Origin: Mesorhabditis belari
Taxonomy: Eukaryota > Nematoda > Chromadorea > Rhabditida > Rhabditidae
Reading direction: 5' to 3'
DNA length: 64,000 nucleotides
Assembly (NCBI GenBank): GCA_958450365.1
Contig: CAUEEP010000737.1
Location: 1,663,501 to 1,727,500 of the forward strand
In this document: positions 34,576-45,713 of the stretch, one piece after another
Layout of the letters: every line of letters begins with the position of its first letter
Numbering within the stretch: position 1 is the stretch's first letter
Notes under the pieces: generated by a model
Databases searched by the model: none
What the model was told of the DNA's origin: nothing
Seen by the model: only the letters and a program-made list of their open reading frames with translations
Program-made: the position numbers and the translations under genes

Positions 34576-34817
34576 AAAACGACGGGGGTGGGACAAATGC
34601 GACCTTTTATACGACAAATACGCAACTTAACGCTTTTCCGCAGTTTTTGCCTTTTAGCCCAAATTTGACCTGCCAGCGAGGTCTGATTTGTCGAAATTCG
34701 GAATCTACGCATACGATTCGATTCCCTTCTATGAAAACATTTTTGAAGCTCTACGACCTTTCCTAAGGCCTTTTCCAGCAAAAAAAAAGGTCGCATTTGT
34801 CCCACCCCCAAAACGAC
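34576..34817. mobile_element. hAT-like MITE, copy 1, with 8-bp target duplication
   Basis: Inverted ends GGGGGTGGGACAAATGCGAC and its complement, 226 bp apart overall, are bordered by AAAACGAC on both sides (34,576-34,583 and 34,810-34,817). An 8-bp duplication fits hAT. The copy at 59,089-59,571 shares the GTGGGACAAATGCGACC terminus. Confidence 0.85.
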
Positions 34818-36796
34818 ACTTTTTGTAAATTGTGTAACTTAAAATCTATATTTATTCTTAAATATGTTGACAGCAACAAAGTACAGTGCTTTTTAGCTGA
34901 ATATCTTTTTCCTTGTTACAAATGTTTATATAAAAACATGATTTTTGCGTTTTTGACTTGCAAAATTTCAAAAGACCGGCCTCTAAAGTCGTTAAATGCC
35001 GGCGTGTGTACTCTTTTTTGTTTATTGCACTTGTTTACCGTGGTCTTTCGCAAATTTTCCTCAAAATCGATGGGCTATGTTTAGAAGTGAACACAAATGG
35101 CTGAACAAAGCGACAGTGAGGGGTGAATGGATCAATCAAGATGACAATGATGATGCATCACCAGAAGAAACGGAAAACGAGCGAGAAGATGATGAGGCAA
35201 TAGAGTAAGGTTTTTGCGTTAAAAATAGACTTGCCAATGTTTTTTTGATACTAGGAACTCTTACATTTGAGCTCTGCGAAAAAGCGCTAAGAAATTGGCC
35301 TTTATATACTTGGTTAAACGGTTTAGCAAGCCGTTTTGGGTCGTTTATATTGTAAAAAAAGTATTTCATTTTTCTTTTTAGGAATGGTTTCCAGCTTGGG
35401 AATGAGCCCGAGGCTATTCCGATTTTACCGCCCGCCATTGCGGTTCACCGAGCACGTGTAAACGTTGTGAGCTTTACAAATTTGCTTTAGTTGATATAAA
35501 ATAAATTCACGTATTTATCAATTTTATCATTTTAGGCAGCTCACCTGCGAGAACGATTCGCCGATCGAGGTCGTGGAGCTTTGGTTGGTCGAGGTAAAGA
35601 ATTCTTTTTAATAGACAAAGATATATTTTTTCTAGAGTCTTCAAGCTCGTCATCTAGTTCAGATGGAGAAAGCTCGGAACATGAACCGCAACACATAAAT
35701 GTTAAGGTGAGCTTATTTCAAGAAAACGTTTCAAATGAGTCATGTTTGATCAAAGCTTTGTTTTTAGGATGCCATAAACCATGAGTATTTGTTTACACGT
35801 CGAACTCGTCGCCGAGAAGGTCAAGTTGGTGAAGTGGGTATACAAATTGGTTAACTTTTGTGGAATTAGAAGCAATTTTCGAACAGCATATTCGAAAACC
35901 CCCAGAAAAGTGGTTTTCGAAAATTTATTGTGAGCGGGGTAAAATACAATCTTACCAAAAGCTGATTTCCTTAAGGTCCTTGATCTCGCGATGCCTTCCG
36001 AGACGATTGTTGCTGAAATGATAATGGAATTGCCAATGTTGCGGATCAGCCAAGATTGCTTTCCGATGCCAAGTAAGTTTGGATGCAGTTCAAAAAATCG
36101 AAAGCCGAGTAACGAGTAGATTTACTTAACATCTGCTTTTTCAGATCAACGCATCCCGTTGTTGCTTTATCATCCGAATGACAGTGGCCACTGCTAAATT
36201 TGCCGTCGCTCATCATTCCTATCTGGCTGCTTTCCCGGAGAAACTTTTGTTTGTCTTTGAAATTGAATCTTGATAGTGAATCCAAATCCAGTGGGTATGA
36301 CCCGAGAGTGTCCACGCCGATCGACGTTGGTGTGCTTTTGCAGGTTATTTATTCCACACAAAACTACAGAATTTAGCAGGTTTTGCTAGAAAGGCTTTTT
36401 TGTTATATTAATTTGTTCACAATTACTGATGTTATCTATTGATGCCAAATTTAGATAGCACGCTCGTGTGATGGCGGTCAACGAGGCTTTCGTGTTTACG
36501 CAATCGGGTCGCAATCGTATTAAGCTTTTGGAAACGATTCGGAATATCGATAGGTTTATTTTAATGCTGACAATTCTAAAGTTTAATTTAGCTCTCTATC
36601 AGCCCGTGTGCAAATACTGGCAGAAAATCTCTTGCCTCCACTTCAGTTTTCCTTAGTACCAAATAAAGCACGATCTCAAGTAAAAGTTCAGGTAAGTAGT
36701 TCGAGGTTAATGAGGTTACATCTTTTGTTTTAGCAACGAAAAATTGCTGAGAAATTGTATAATATTCCACGATGCACATCGATTACACCCCTATGT

Positions 36797-39700
36797 AAAT
36801 TTTTTTTTTCTTTAAATCAAAAATCCGAACACTACAAATTTTAAGTTAGGCCCAAAAATAAACGGAAAAATAAAATAATCCGAAAAGCATCATCCAAAAT
36901 TTCAGAATTAAAGGCAGCGACTTTGATGTTAGTGAAATTTCATATTTCATCGAACCATAAAGTGTTATATGTCATTCAATAGCTCTTTTCACGCTCTTTC
37001 AGAATGCTGAATTGAGTTTTTGTGGAATTCTATTTTTCCATGAAATTTTTTCCATATTCTGCGCAGAAAAGTCAAAATAATTTTTTTCACGAAAATCTAG
37101 CTGATAAACTAGGCTCAAAAAGCAAATTTCTGAATTCTACGCAAAAAGTTGGTCGGGAATTGTTTTTTAATTTGGTGTTTTGGTCAATGGAAACGCGAGC
37201 TCTGAAACCTAGGTTTTTTAGAAGGGCGCGGTTATATGGCCCGCGCGCACCTTTGATGTTGGTAAAATTTTTCTTTTGTGTCAAATCATCAAGTGTTATA
37301 TATCATTCGAAAGCATTTTTATGTGTTTAAACATGGCAAAAAGAATTTCCCAAAAACTTTGACTTTTTATTAGTTTTCTCCGATTTTATAATCTGGAGTG
37401 CAGTTTTTTCTGCTTCTGCGGTACTTGCAGATCTGGTATAGTCTAGAAAAATTTATTCTAAGAAAAGTAAAGAATTTTTTTTGAAGAAAGAGTTACAATT
37501 CCAGGAAAGTTGAAATTGAGAGTATTTGTCAATTTCAGGTAGGCAACCCAGGTGCACAGACAAATACAGACTGCCTTGACAATTACTCGATAAATTACTA
37601 TGCCGAGGCATGACAGATGATAAAGTTATAAATGTCAATCGCAGGAGAAAATCATTTAGTTACAGACAAATTTGCTTTCCGATTATTTATTTTTTGATTA
37701 TTAGCGTATTATTATTTTTCTTATTACATTCGTATTTCCAAGAAACAAAACAAAAGTTATAATTTTCAAAACAAATTTTATAATTTGCAGATGGGACGAA
37801 CATCAGAAGCCAAAAAGTCTAGAAGTGGCAACTTGGAACATGGACGCCAAACGAATCAAAACAACATGCACGGATTACGAAGTGGGGAAAGTTCCTGCAA
37901 ATCCTGTGCAATAAAAAGAAGAAAGCTCATCACGATCCGCAGACAATCAAGAAAAAGAATTCAACAGAAAAGCACATTTGAAAGGAGCACTGGAGGCAAG
38001 GATTCCGAAAGATAATGAAAAGAAAAGAGCCGAGCAAAATCGTCAAAAGATGATGATTCTGTTGCTTCAACCTCACATATTCAAACCAAATCACCGACTC
38101 CTCCAACTCTAGAAGCTCTGCTCGGTATGAAAAAGTGCCAATCTATCAAATAAAGGACTATTATCTGTAAACCATTTTCTTCAATCAAACCAAGGAGTAA
38201 CCATTGGCTCACAACGAACTATCGAAAAGGCCAAGAAGAATCTGGACCAGTTTTTCAAGTATGAAATAGTTCTCAATGAAGGAGGAAGATTAGAAGCTGT
38301 GTTGAAAGCTGTTGAAAAGCGGCGAAGAAGATTGGATCTGCTGGATGAACGAGGAAAACGGCTGATTTTTTCCCTCAATAAAGGACACGGCCGAGTTATT
38401 TCAACTATTTCATTCCTAATCTGCGAAAAACCGTGCTTGTATCGCAATTGTCTGCCATTACAAGCTTGGGAAGATTCAGATTCTTACAACTCGCTGAAGG
38501 AAAAGGGAATTTGGAAAGACTTTGAGACTTTGGTGCAAGCCGGATATATGGTTTTTCTCGGTGGAGATCTATCTTTCTTGAACACCAATTTTGGTCTTTC
38601 CTGTGCGATGACGTTTGGATGTTTATGGTGCAACAAGAGCTTTGACAAAAAACCATCCGCTGATAAGGATTCAATTGATTTTTAATAATATGCTAATTGG
38701 AGTGACCCTTCGGTGGAAGCGATGATTTCAAAAGTAAAAGGTCTGCAGGCAAAAAAAGAAAATCTATTAAATGTTTCTCGAAGTTTGGTAATTCCCCCAA
38801 TACTTCATGCAAAAATCAAGATTGGAAACCAACTTTTTGAACAATTGGTGAAACTCGAAGGCTCGAAAATGGAAGTTGGATGTGAATCGGAAGAGTGATG
38901 GGATTATCTATGCTCGTTTCAACGAAAACGATATAAAGAATCTCTGTCGATCCTCAGTGATTTCTGATTTAGCAGTCGCTTCTTCCTCCCGTTCCTATCA
39001 AATGGTCATTTCTGCATTACGCGAGTTTAACAAATGGTCTCAAATGGTTTCAACCACTAAAAGTGTTCTTTCGGATAAAGAAATAAAAGATTTGGCTTGC
39101 AAAGGCAAACATTCAAAAGCCAGAAATTGCTGCCAAACAGCGATTCTTTGCGATGAACTAGAAAAAGTTGGTGGTTTTGGACAAAGTGTACTGGTTCATG
39201 CTCTACTCTTACATCTTGGCCCATTTGTCCATGACATCAATTCATCGGAAATGCATCCGAAGAGGGCATTGAGGCAGTTCACAGCAAGCTAGAATCTGAA
39301 TTTGCTCGAAACAAGACAGGACCACAAGAAGAGCGACTAATGAACTCGCTCAAGTGGCTCGGTTATGTTGTTCTCCTCAATGATGATGGAAAAGATGACA
39401 TCTTAATTTCCCTCCTTTTTGCTTAAATTGGATTCAATCAACTGTTCAATTTGGATCTTTTTTTTTACTCTAATTTATGCTTGTAAATAGAATAAATTTT
39501 TCATTTTTTTCGATTTAACATTATTTTTTTTTACCAGATCTGCAAGTACCAAGCCAGAAAAAAACGCACTCAGATTATAAAATCGAAAAAAACTAATAAA
39601 AAGTCAAAGTTTTTGGGCAATGCCATGTTTAAACACATAAAAATGCTTTCGAATGATATATAACATGGATGATTTGCACAAAGAAAAATTTTACCAACAT

Positions 39701-40105
39701 CAAAGGGACTATAACCGCGCCCTTCTAAAAACCTAGGTTTCAGAGCTCCGTTTCCATTGACCAAAAACACCAAATTAAAAAACAATTCCCCACCCTTTTG
39801 CGTAGAATTGACTCTTGAGCCTAGTTTATCAGCTAGATTTTCGTGAAAAAATTATTTTGACTTCGCAGAATATGAAAAAAATTTCATGGAAAAATAGAAT
39901 TCCACAAAAACTCAATTCAGCATTCTGAAAAAACGTAAAGAGCCATTGAATGACATATAACACTTTATGGTTCGATGAAATATGAAATTTCACTAACATC
40001 AAAGTCGCCTTTAATTCTGAAATTTTGATTATGCTTTTCGATTATTTTTTTTTCCTTAATTTGATTTGTTCGGATTTTGATTTAAAGAATACGATTTTTT
40101 TGTAA
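36797..40105. mobile_element. 3.3-kb DNA transposon with ~600-bp inverted repeats
   Basis: The segment 36,797-37,438 returns inverted at 39,533-40,105 with clear but imperfect identity (for example TCACGAAAATCTAGCTGATA and CATGTTTAAACACATAAAAA type blocks). A direct repeat CCTATGT borders both sides (36,790-36,796 and 40,106-40,112) as a 7-bp candidate target duplication. The exact terminal bases are uncertain because T/A runs obscure them. A transposase-like gene lies between the arms on the plus strand. The superfamily is unassigned; long arms are seen in Foldback, MULE and KDZ-type elements. Confidence 0.85.
37791..39292 (+). pseudogene. Transposase-like ORF inside the long-TIR element
   Basis: Frame pieces in order: KPKSLEVATWNMDAKR region (possible BED/zinc-finger start), GVTIGSQRTIEKAKKNLDQF near 38,195, then 38,299-38,685 with LIFSLNKGHGRVISTISFL, YMVFLGGDLSFLNTNFGLS and FGCLWCNKSF, and 38,876-39,292 with a helical C-terminal part. 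The GDLSFL...CLWC layout resembles uncharacterised metazoan transposon proteins with a GDxxxL-x(15-20)-CxxC core. Stops and shifts separate the pieces, so it looks inactive. Confidence 0.6.
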
Positions 40106-41399
40106 CCTATGTGCGATGGGTTATCTCGACATTTTCAACGGTAAGCTGTATTTAGCTTTGTTTAAAAACAAAATCGTTTTTAGGAAAAAAGGCTCGAACT
40201 CTACTAAATTTCATGTGTAGCTGGTCGTAGTCGCCCGAAACAAAAGTCAAACTTGAAGGAAACTTACAACAAGGTTGCTTTGTGCAACTTTTCCTAGCAA
40301 ATTTCCCATTGATTTAGGGTCTGACAGAACTTTCATTTTCCTTGCCGCCAATATCCCCGTTGAGATTGACACCAAGTTGGCTCTATTACAGGAAAATTCT
40401 GTAGACCGCCGAATCGACATGATGGTTGAAAAGCTTTTCAAGGTCATTTTTTAGGCAACTAAATTTTGTAAAGGTTAATTTAGAAAATGGACATTGCCTG
40501 TGTACGGTGCCACACAACCATTACTTGAGCCGAAGACATTTTCTCGGTGACCGCTGAAGGAAACAGTCGACACTTTGTGAACAATTGCTAGCGATATTTG
40601 AGTTGTTTTTAAATATATGTTTAGATGGTTTTGTTCATGAAATCATCACCACCACCGAAGCGCAACATTATACTTTCCGTGGCCCACCAGACGCCTCATT
40701 TTCTTGGTTCGAGGGGTAAATTGCTAGTGTATGCTACGTGATGTCTTGCTTAGATATAAATATAAGATCATTGAGTGCACAATAATGTCTCGACCATCTC
40801 GGATGGGAGTATACATCGAAAAAAGTTAGTTGTTTTATTGCTTTTGTTTCATGATTCACTTTTAGATATGAACCAAAATCATTCTTTGGTTTGACTCGAC
40901 GCAGTGTTGCTCTTCGTGAAGGAAGACGATCAACCAATTTCAACGGAAGAACAATTATCTCTCGTCCCAGACGATGTTTTGAACTGATGGTTTGAATTCT
41001 TGTGTAATTATAAGATGTGATCTGTGTACATGGTGGTATTTTAGTTGTTAAGTTTTCGATAAACTTTTGGTTATCCTGAAAAATACACATTTATCCGACA
41101 TAAGAAAAATACACATTTATCAAAAAAAAAAGAATTTCTGGTAAAAATGGCTTAAAATTTTAAAAAGAGAACAAACAGGTGAAAAAATCTTCAGAAGCCG
41201 TATATTTGCCCGGCCAATCTCTTCGGTGTGCTTCGAGTCTTCTCTTGCATCTTATAAACTTCTCTCCAGCAACAGCCTAAAGTTTTTGTTTTAATTCTAA
41301 ATATTTGTTATTACGGATCAATTCAGTTTGCTAAAAACTGCATGCTCCAAAATTAACTTCACCATTTGTTCAAGATACGTAATTTGATTCTTCCTCTTT

Positions 41400-42890
41400 G
41401 CGTTGATATCGCGCACACCTCGCAACTTTAGGGCAACGGGATGGCGGTCGATTTTGCGTCGTTATTGCTTCGTGATGTTACGCAAGAGTTGCGCAAGAAC
41501 GATCGGGCCGAGATTCCTAAAATGCAAACCCATTTTGTTTAAAAAAACAGGGGCTTACCTGTCCTCTGATAAATCCTGGATATTGCTCACAATGTCCAAC
41601 CCATGTCCAAAATCGCTTTCCCCTGAAGAATCAAACGATCAGCTTCCTAAAAGTGATTTGAAATTTAAAAGATAAAGTTTACTTGAGACAAAGGATTTTT
41701 AAATGTCAAATTTCTTTTTCGGTCTGTGCTATGGCTCTTGCAAACTAGCAAACTCACCTGGTCAGTAACGATTCTTTTGCGCTTTGCCTCATCCTCGAAA
41801 TTAGCCATATTGGCACATTCCGACGGATGAACGTATTCCTAAAACGAAAATTTCGATAAAAGAATCAATGTTACAAACATTTGCCGCCGGCCGCATTGGT
41901 CCAACAACCTCCTCAAGTCCTCCACTGGGCATCATAGGAATTTCCGGATTGGTCCGCCAATCTTGCCATCTAAAATGAATAATATAAATTTTAAGTAAAT
42001 AAAGTTTAATTCAATGCCTTTAAAGCTTTTACCTTAGCTACTCTGGCGCACTTGAAGTAAGACCAAGAAATCGCCAGCTTCATCATCAGAATCAGAATCT
42101 TGATCATCACTTGAGGTTTCTACAAAATTAAGTGAAGTAAAGATGTGTGTTAGCCTAACCTCTTGATTGTTGTTGTTGCGCGCACAGCTGGCGCAGGTCA
42201 GGGTTTCTTTGCTGCAGTAGTTCGTAGTGAAGCTGGTAACAGGGATTCCTTGCTTTCCTGAACCTGGTTTTGTGGCTGCCATTCTCGATGGAGGAGGTAA
42301 CATTCCGCGTAATCCTTTTGCACCGGGTTGAGCAAGCCCAGATATTGAAATTATCACAATTATACAATGTTGCTAAAAACAAAAACAACTCCCGGTTTTG
42401 TTTCCTCTTCCTCACTATCACTTCCCGGATTGCTGCCATGTTCAGTGCACCAAATAAAGCAATCTAAATAAAGCTATAAAGTCTTTTTCAACGAATGACA
42501 AACGTACCTGGGGTCGCTTCTTGGTTTTTGGTTCGGCTTCTCTAAACAATCGATGTTTCTGATTTCTGCGCTTCTTTTAATGATGCTTTTGCATCTTTTC
42601 TCTTCTTTTCTCGCCTTCTTTTCGAGTTTTCTTCTTGTCTAAAATAAACTTTAGAATACATGACTCTTTTAATTCCAATGACCTTTTCCGCTAAAGCTTT
42701 CTCCCAAGCTTTTGGCTTCACCACATCATCGAGATCCTTTCATCTTCGTCAAATAAGTGGTGCTGGGTTTGTTGTGCATTCGTTATCTAAAAACGTCCGA
42801 TTGATTTGAACGATTCGAAAAAGCACAGTTACCTCCATCATTATCGCTTTTAGTAGAAAGAATCTCCGTCTTCTGCTGCGGAAATACTAA
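41400..42890 (-). CDS. Unassigned minus-strand gene (Lys-rich middle)
   Basis: Several exon-like blocks with acceptor and donor sites read on the minus strand: AAEDGDSFY near 42,870; DDVVKPKAWEKALAEK near 42,690; a Lys/Arg-rich helix (SKRRREKKRKDAK) near 42,610; HYELLQQRNPDLRQLCAQQQ near 42,190; an acidic DDQDSDSDDEAGDF at 42,090; WRTNPEIPMMPSGG near 41,940; EYVHPSECANMANFEDEAKR near 41,820. Frames disagree between blocks, probably through one-base errors. I do not recognise the family. It may follow the ATG12 gene in an operon. Confidence 0.4.
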
Positions 42891-43263
42891 AATTAGCAAA
42901 TAAATTGTTTTGTTTTCAGCTCAAGCAACTTTTAGGCTGTGGGTTGCAAAGTTTTCGATTCCTCGTGCTTCCCGACTCACTGTCGTAATCAACCAGCCCC
43001 ATCATTTTCCTACAACGATATGGGCGTGTGGATTTCGCTTTCTTCCATGCTTTTCAAAGTCCGATAACAGAAATTTCTTGGTACAGCCCTTGACGTATTT
43101 TATGCTTCAAAATCCATTTATTAGCATTCAAATAATCAAGTACAAGTTTAGTTGCAAATGCAGACCATTGTGACAAAAAAATCAATGATAAACAACAACC
43201 TTCAATCTGAGATCAAATCTATTATCGTGGAAATAAGTAGGTAAATGAAGAATTGGAAAAAAA

Positions 43264-43653
43264 TTAACCCCGGGCAAGAGTAGTACTATAGTGAAGGACG
43301 AGTGTGTCATCTTGCAGCGAAAACAGCTCCAGTAATCACTTCAAAAGTGTGATCGGGAGATGGGGCGAAGCTCTGCGCGACAAAAAAGAACATGCTCTTT
43401 CTGGTGGCAAATTCAGCATTCGACGAATTGTCATCGTAAACCAAGCGATATCACGGGAAGGATCAACAGCGGTATCCACAAAATTTTTAATTGCAAACGA
43501 AAAATAAACAGAGTATCTAAAACAATTTTTATTGCACACGAAAATAAAATACCTTGCTTGCGTTTTTTCGAAAGATTGGTAGCATCGCCAACGGGGATTT
43601 AATAACACAGAAACTTTGGAAGATGAAGGGGCTTCATTTGGACCGACAGACAT
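43264..43653 (-). CDS. ATG12 homologue (ubiquitin-like autophagy protein)
   Basis: ATG12 is conjugated to ATG5 through its C-terminal Gly and helps lipidate ATG8. Two exons are visible: 43553-43653 (start MSVGPNEAPSSSKVSVLL) and 43264-43516. The hallmark segment QSFAPSPDHTFEV is present, preceded by DIAWFTMTIRRMLNLPPE, and LVLHYSTTLARG ends in the required Gly before TAA. Human ATG12 ends in AWG, so the Arg here is odd. The frame breaks at the GGGG at 43,593-43,596 (removing one base gives the expected NPVGDATNLSKK), near 43,404, and near 43,305. An acceptor-like TTTAG ends 6 bases before the ATG, which suits trans-splicing of a downstream operon gene. Confidence 0.75.
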
Positions 43654-43729
43654 TTAGTGCTAAATTTTTATTAATTAATCTCATTTTCACTTAAAATTTA
43701 TTAAAACTTTAAAATAAATATAATCTCAC

Positions 43730-43874
43730 CTTAGAAAAGATGAACGAGAGATATGCTCCAAATCCGACGAAGGCCACTAGACTATGCGTTGAAGAGACTT
43801 CGCTCCCAAGGCTCGAGCATATAAAGCCCGGACAGAAGCAAGTATTGCAGATAGATATTAGCAATCGGACCAGT
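43730..43874 (-). CDS. Serine palmitoyltransferase small subunit (SPTSSA/B-like), core exon
   Basis: This ~70-residue membrane protein activates serine palmitoyltransferase, the first step of sphingolipid synthesis in the ER. The exon reads IYLQYLLLSGLYMLEPWERS then LFNA, after one shift SLVAFVGFGAYLSFIFSK; LYMLEPWER is the family signature. The exon is 145 bases (3n+1) between phase-0 splice sites, so one base is extra near 43,785. The first exon may start at MPIAKG near 43,965, and the last is unclear. It lies about 80 bases upstream of ATG12 in the same direction. Confidence 0.75.
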
Positions 43875-44246
43875 CTAAAAAAGGATTTAACTTATGATTT
43901 TAATTGCCCAAAAAATATAACCACACTTAGTTTACGTTGCCCCCTTCGCGATAGGCATCTAAGGAAGCAGCTTTAAATTAACACGAATGTCTAACCTTTT
44001 ATTAATTTAAATCAAAAGTTAAATTAAAGTGGAACATCAAATTTGACTAATCTCAAATCAATTCTTAATTGGTAACTTTATTGAAACAATTATTTACTTA
44101 ATTAAACTTTACGAACCAAATTTTTGACATCTGCTCAATGAGTCACAGAAGAGAAACTACAAAGTACCAATCTTTTCCACAAACAAGCCAACGCACAGAG
44201 TAGAGAAACAAGAGGTTTAACTATGAAAAGGCCCACCTTTATGACT

Positions 44247-44403
44247 TCAGTGTTGTTGTGGTCGAACCTGTGGACCTGGACTTGCTCCGTTTTCACCATT
44301 AGCAACCTTTCGAATAACTCTTCCGGCGTCCAAATGCGACACTGCCGCACTTGCCCCTCTCAGATCGATTTCCAGCACGATAACGCCTAAAAATGTGGCG
44401 TGA
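44247..44403 (-). CDS. Possible terminal exon of an unassigned gene
   Basis: After a TTTTTAG acceptor, the minus strand stays open for GVIVLEIDLRGASAAVSHL, then DAGRVIRKVANGENG and ends QQH-stop. Codon use (GGA, CCA, AGA rich) is like the real exons nearby. No family recognised; no partner exon found. Confidence 0.3.
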
Positions 44404-44837
44404 TTGACGAATGATAAAGCAAACAAAAAACAGTGCAAGAAAATCTTTCGAGAGAACTTTTGTTCGATGAGAAAGCGCTACATCACGGCGTAATTCGCGT
44501 TTTAGTGTGTACTGGCATGGGTTTGAATTTTGGAACAACAAAACCCGCTTTTGAAAAGAACTCTAATAAAAATTTCATGGTTTCTACAGAGAAAAATGGG
44601 TCGAAAAGAACCGTAAAATGGAAGGTGACCGATTTAAAAGAGTTTATAATTTCACTAACTGAATGAAAATAACTTGGTTGCATTTTAACAGATGTTCATT
44701 ATCAGTGGATATTTTTCTAAAGGTGTATAAACCTGACAAACTCTCAAAATCGTTATTTCGCGCATACACTCGATTTCATTTTACTAGAGTTTACTTTGTT
44801 TTACTCGTTTTTGCACTAATATTTACTATTTTCAGTT

Positions 44838-45055
44838 AATAAATGGGCAGAAGTTTCGAAGGGATTGGACCCCAAAGAACTGCAAGACGGGCCCGGTTCA
44901 GAGTCACTAGGAAGCTCAAGGCAGGCACAAGAGCGTCGAAACCGACAGCAAGAAGCACTGCGCAAAAGAACTGCAACAAATCCGGCAAGCCACATCATCG
45001 TTCTGCGCAACTTCTCCAATGTCGAAATCACCAAAGGTGTGAAACTCAGGGTCTG
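44838..45055 (+). CDS. Possible terminal exon of an unassigned gene
   Basis: After TTTTCAG the plus strand reads NKWAEVSKGLDPKELQDG, a Gln/Arg-rich helix (RQAQERRNRQQEALRKR) and ASHIIVLRNFSNVEITKGV before a stop at 45,055. It looks coding by codon use. An open frame at 44,433-44,666 could lie upstream. No family recognised. Confidence 0.35.
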
Positions 45056-45713
45056 AGGGGAAACCTCCGTAGGGTTTCCTTTTCTTTTATTTGTCAATTT
45101 TGCGTTGTTTAGCTCGCTTCGGTTGAGGGCTGCTTCTTTACATCGACGTCAAGTTCAATGGATGATGGTTGTGATCCACGTCGTTCTATGACCCAAAAAA
45201 TCGGTTTCGTAGTCTGGCACGCTTTTTCAATTTCCGAAAATTTCCAATTTTAGGCTGGTGTTTGATGAAAGCTCGTTCAAGACGCCAGTAATGTCGCCAG
45301 ACGTTGTTTGAGGGAGAAAAAACGTATTCGCCTCGTTCGGAAAACATTCGGTGAGCGAGTTTATTGCTTTCAAATAGTTTACGTGCTTTTTAGAGCAAGA
45401 ATCATGAGCACCTTCAGACAGAAGACGAATGTTAGAAGACGCAAATCACTACGCAGCTCCGCTACAATTCTCAACTTCCATTTTCCTGACTTAGCAAATC
45501 GCTCCAAAGTAGAGATTAATGATTTCAAATAAGCTACTTTATTTAGGACTCCAACGAGCCGATGCAGACTTACCAAGAAAGGCTTTAAATATTTGTTCAA
45601 TAAATGTTGTTATAATTTGTTTCCGTTTTTTATAAATATGTACTGTTTGCATTGCAATACTTTTAAATCGCTCAACTTGAAACTAGAAGAACATACTTTT
45701 TTAAAGATTAAAG

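Larger units (their letters stand above)
35077..40995 (+). pseudogene. Cereblon-like gene (Lon-N + CULT) disrupted by a transposon
   Basis: Cereblon is the substrate receptor of a CUL4-DDB1 ubiquitin ligase. Visible parts in order: acidic N-terminus; Lon-N start with RIPLLLYHPND, then FAVAHHSYLAAFPEK, GVLLQIARSCDGGQRGFRVY, SARVQILAENLLPP; helical linker FPSKFPIDLGSDRTFIFLAA; CULT domain with CVRCHTTIT, GFVHEIITTTEA, SFSWFEGYKYKI, FFGLTRRSVALREG, stop 40,995. Exon 36734-36796 is cut by the element 36,797-40,105 and resumes at 40,113. Frames also break near 36,191, 36,270, 36,506 and 40,273; a TGA follows TTIT; and the second zinc pair of the CULT domain reads CTIM rather than CxxC. Approximate exons before the insertion: 35077-35204, 35382-35466, 35536-35593, 35636-35706, 35768-35833, 35976-36072, 36145-36343, 36455-36553, 36592-36691. 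Some lesions may be sequencing errors; the insertion is not. Confidence 0.8.
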
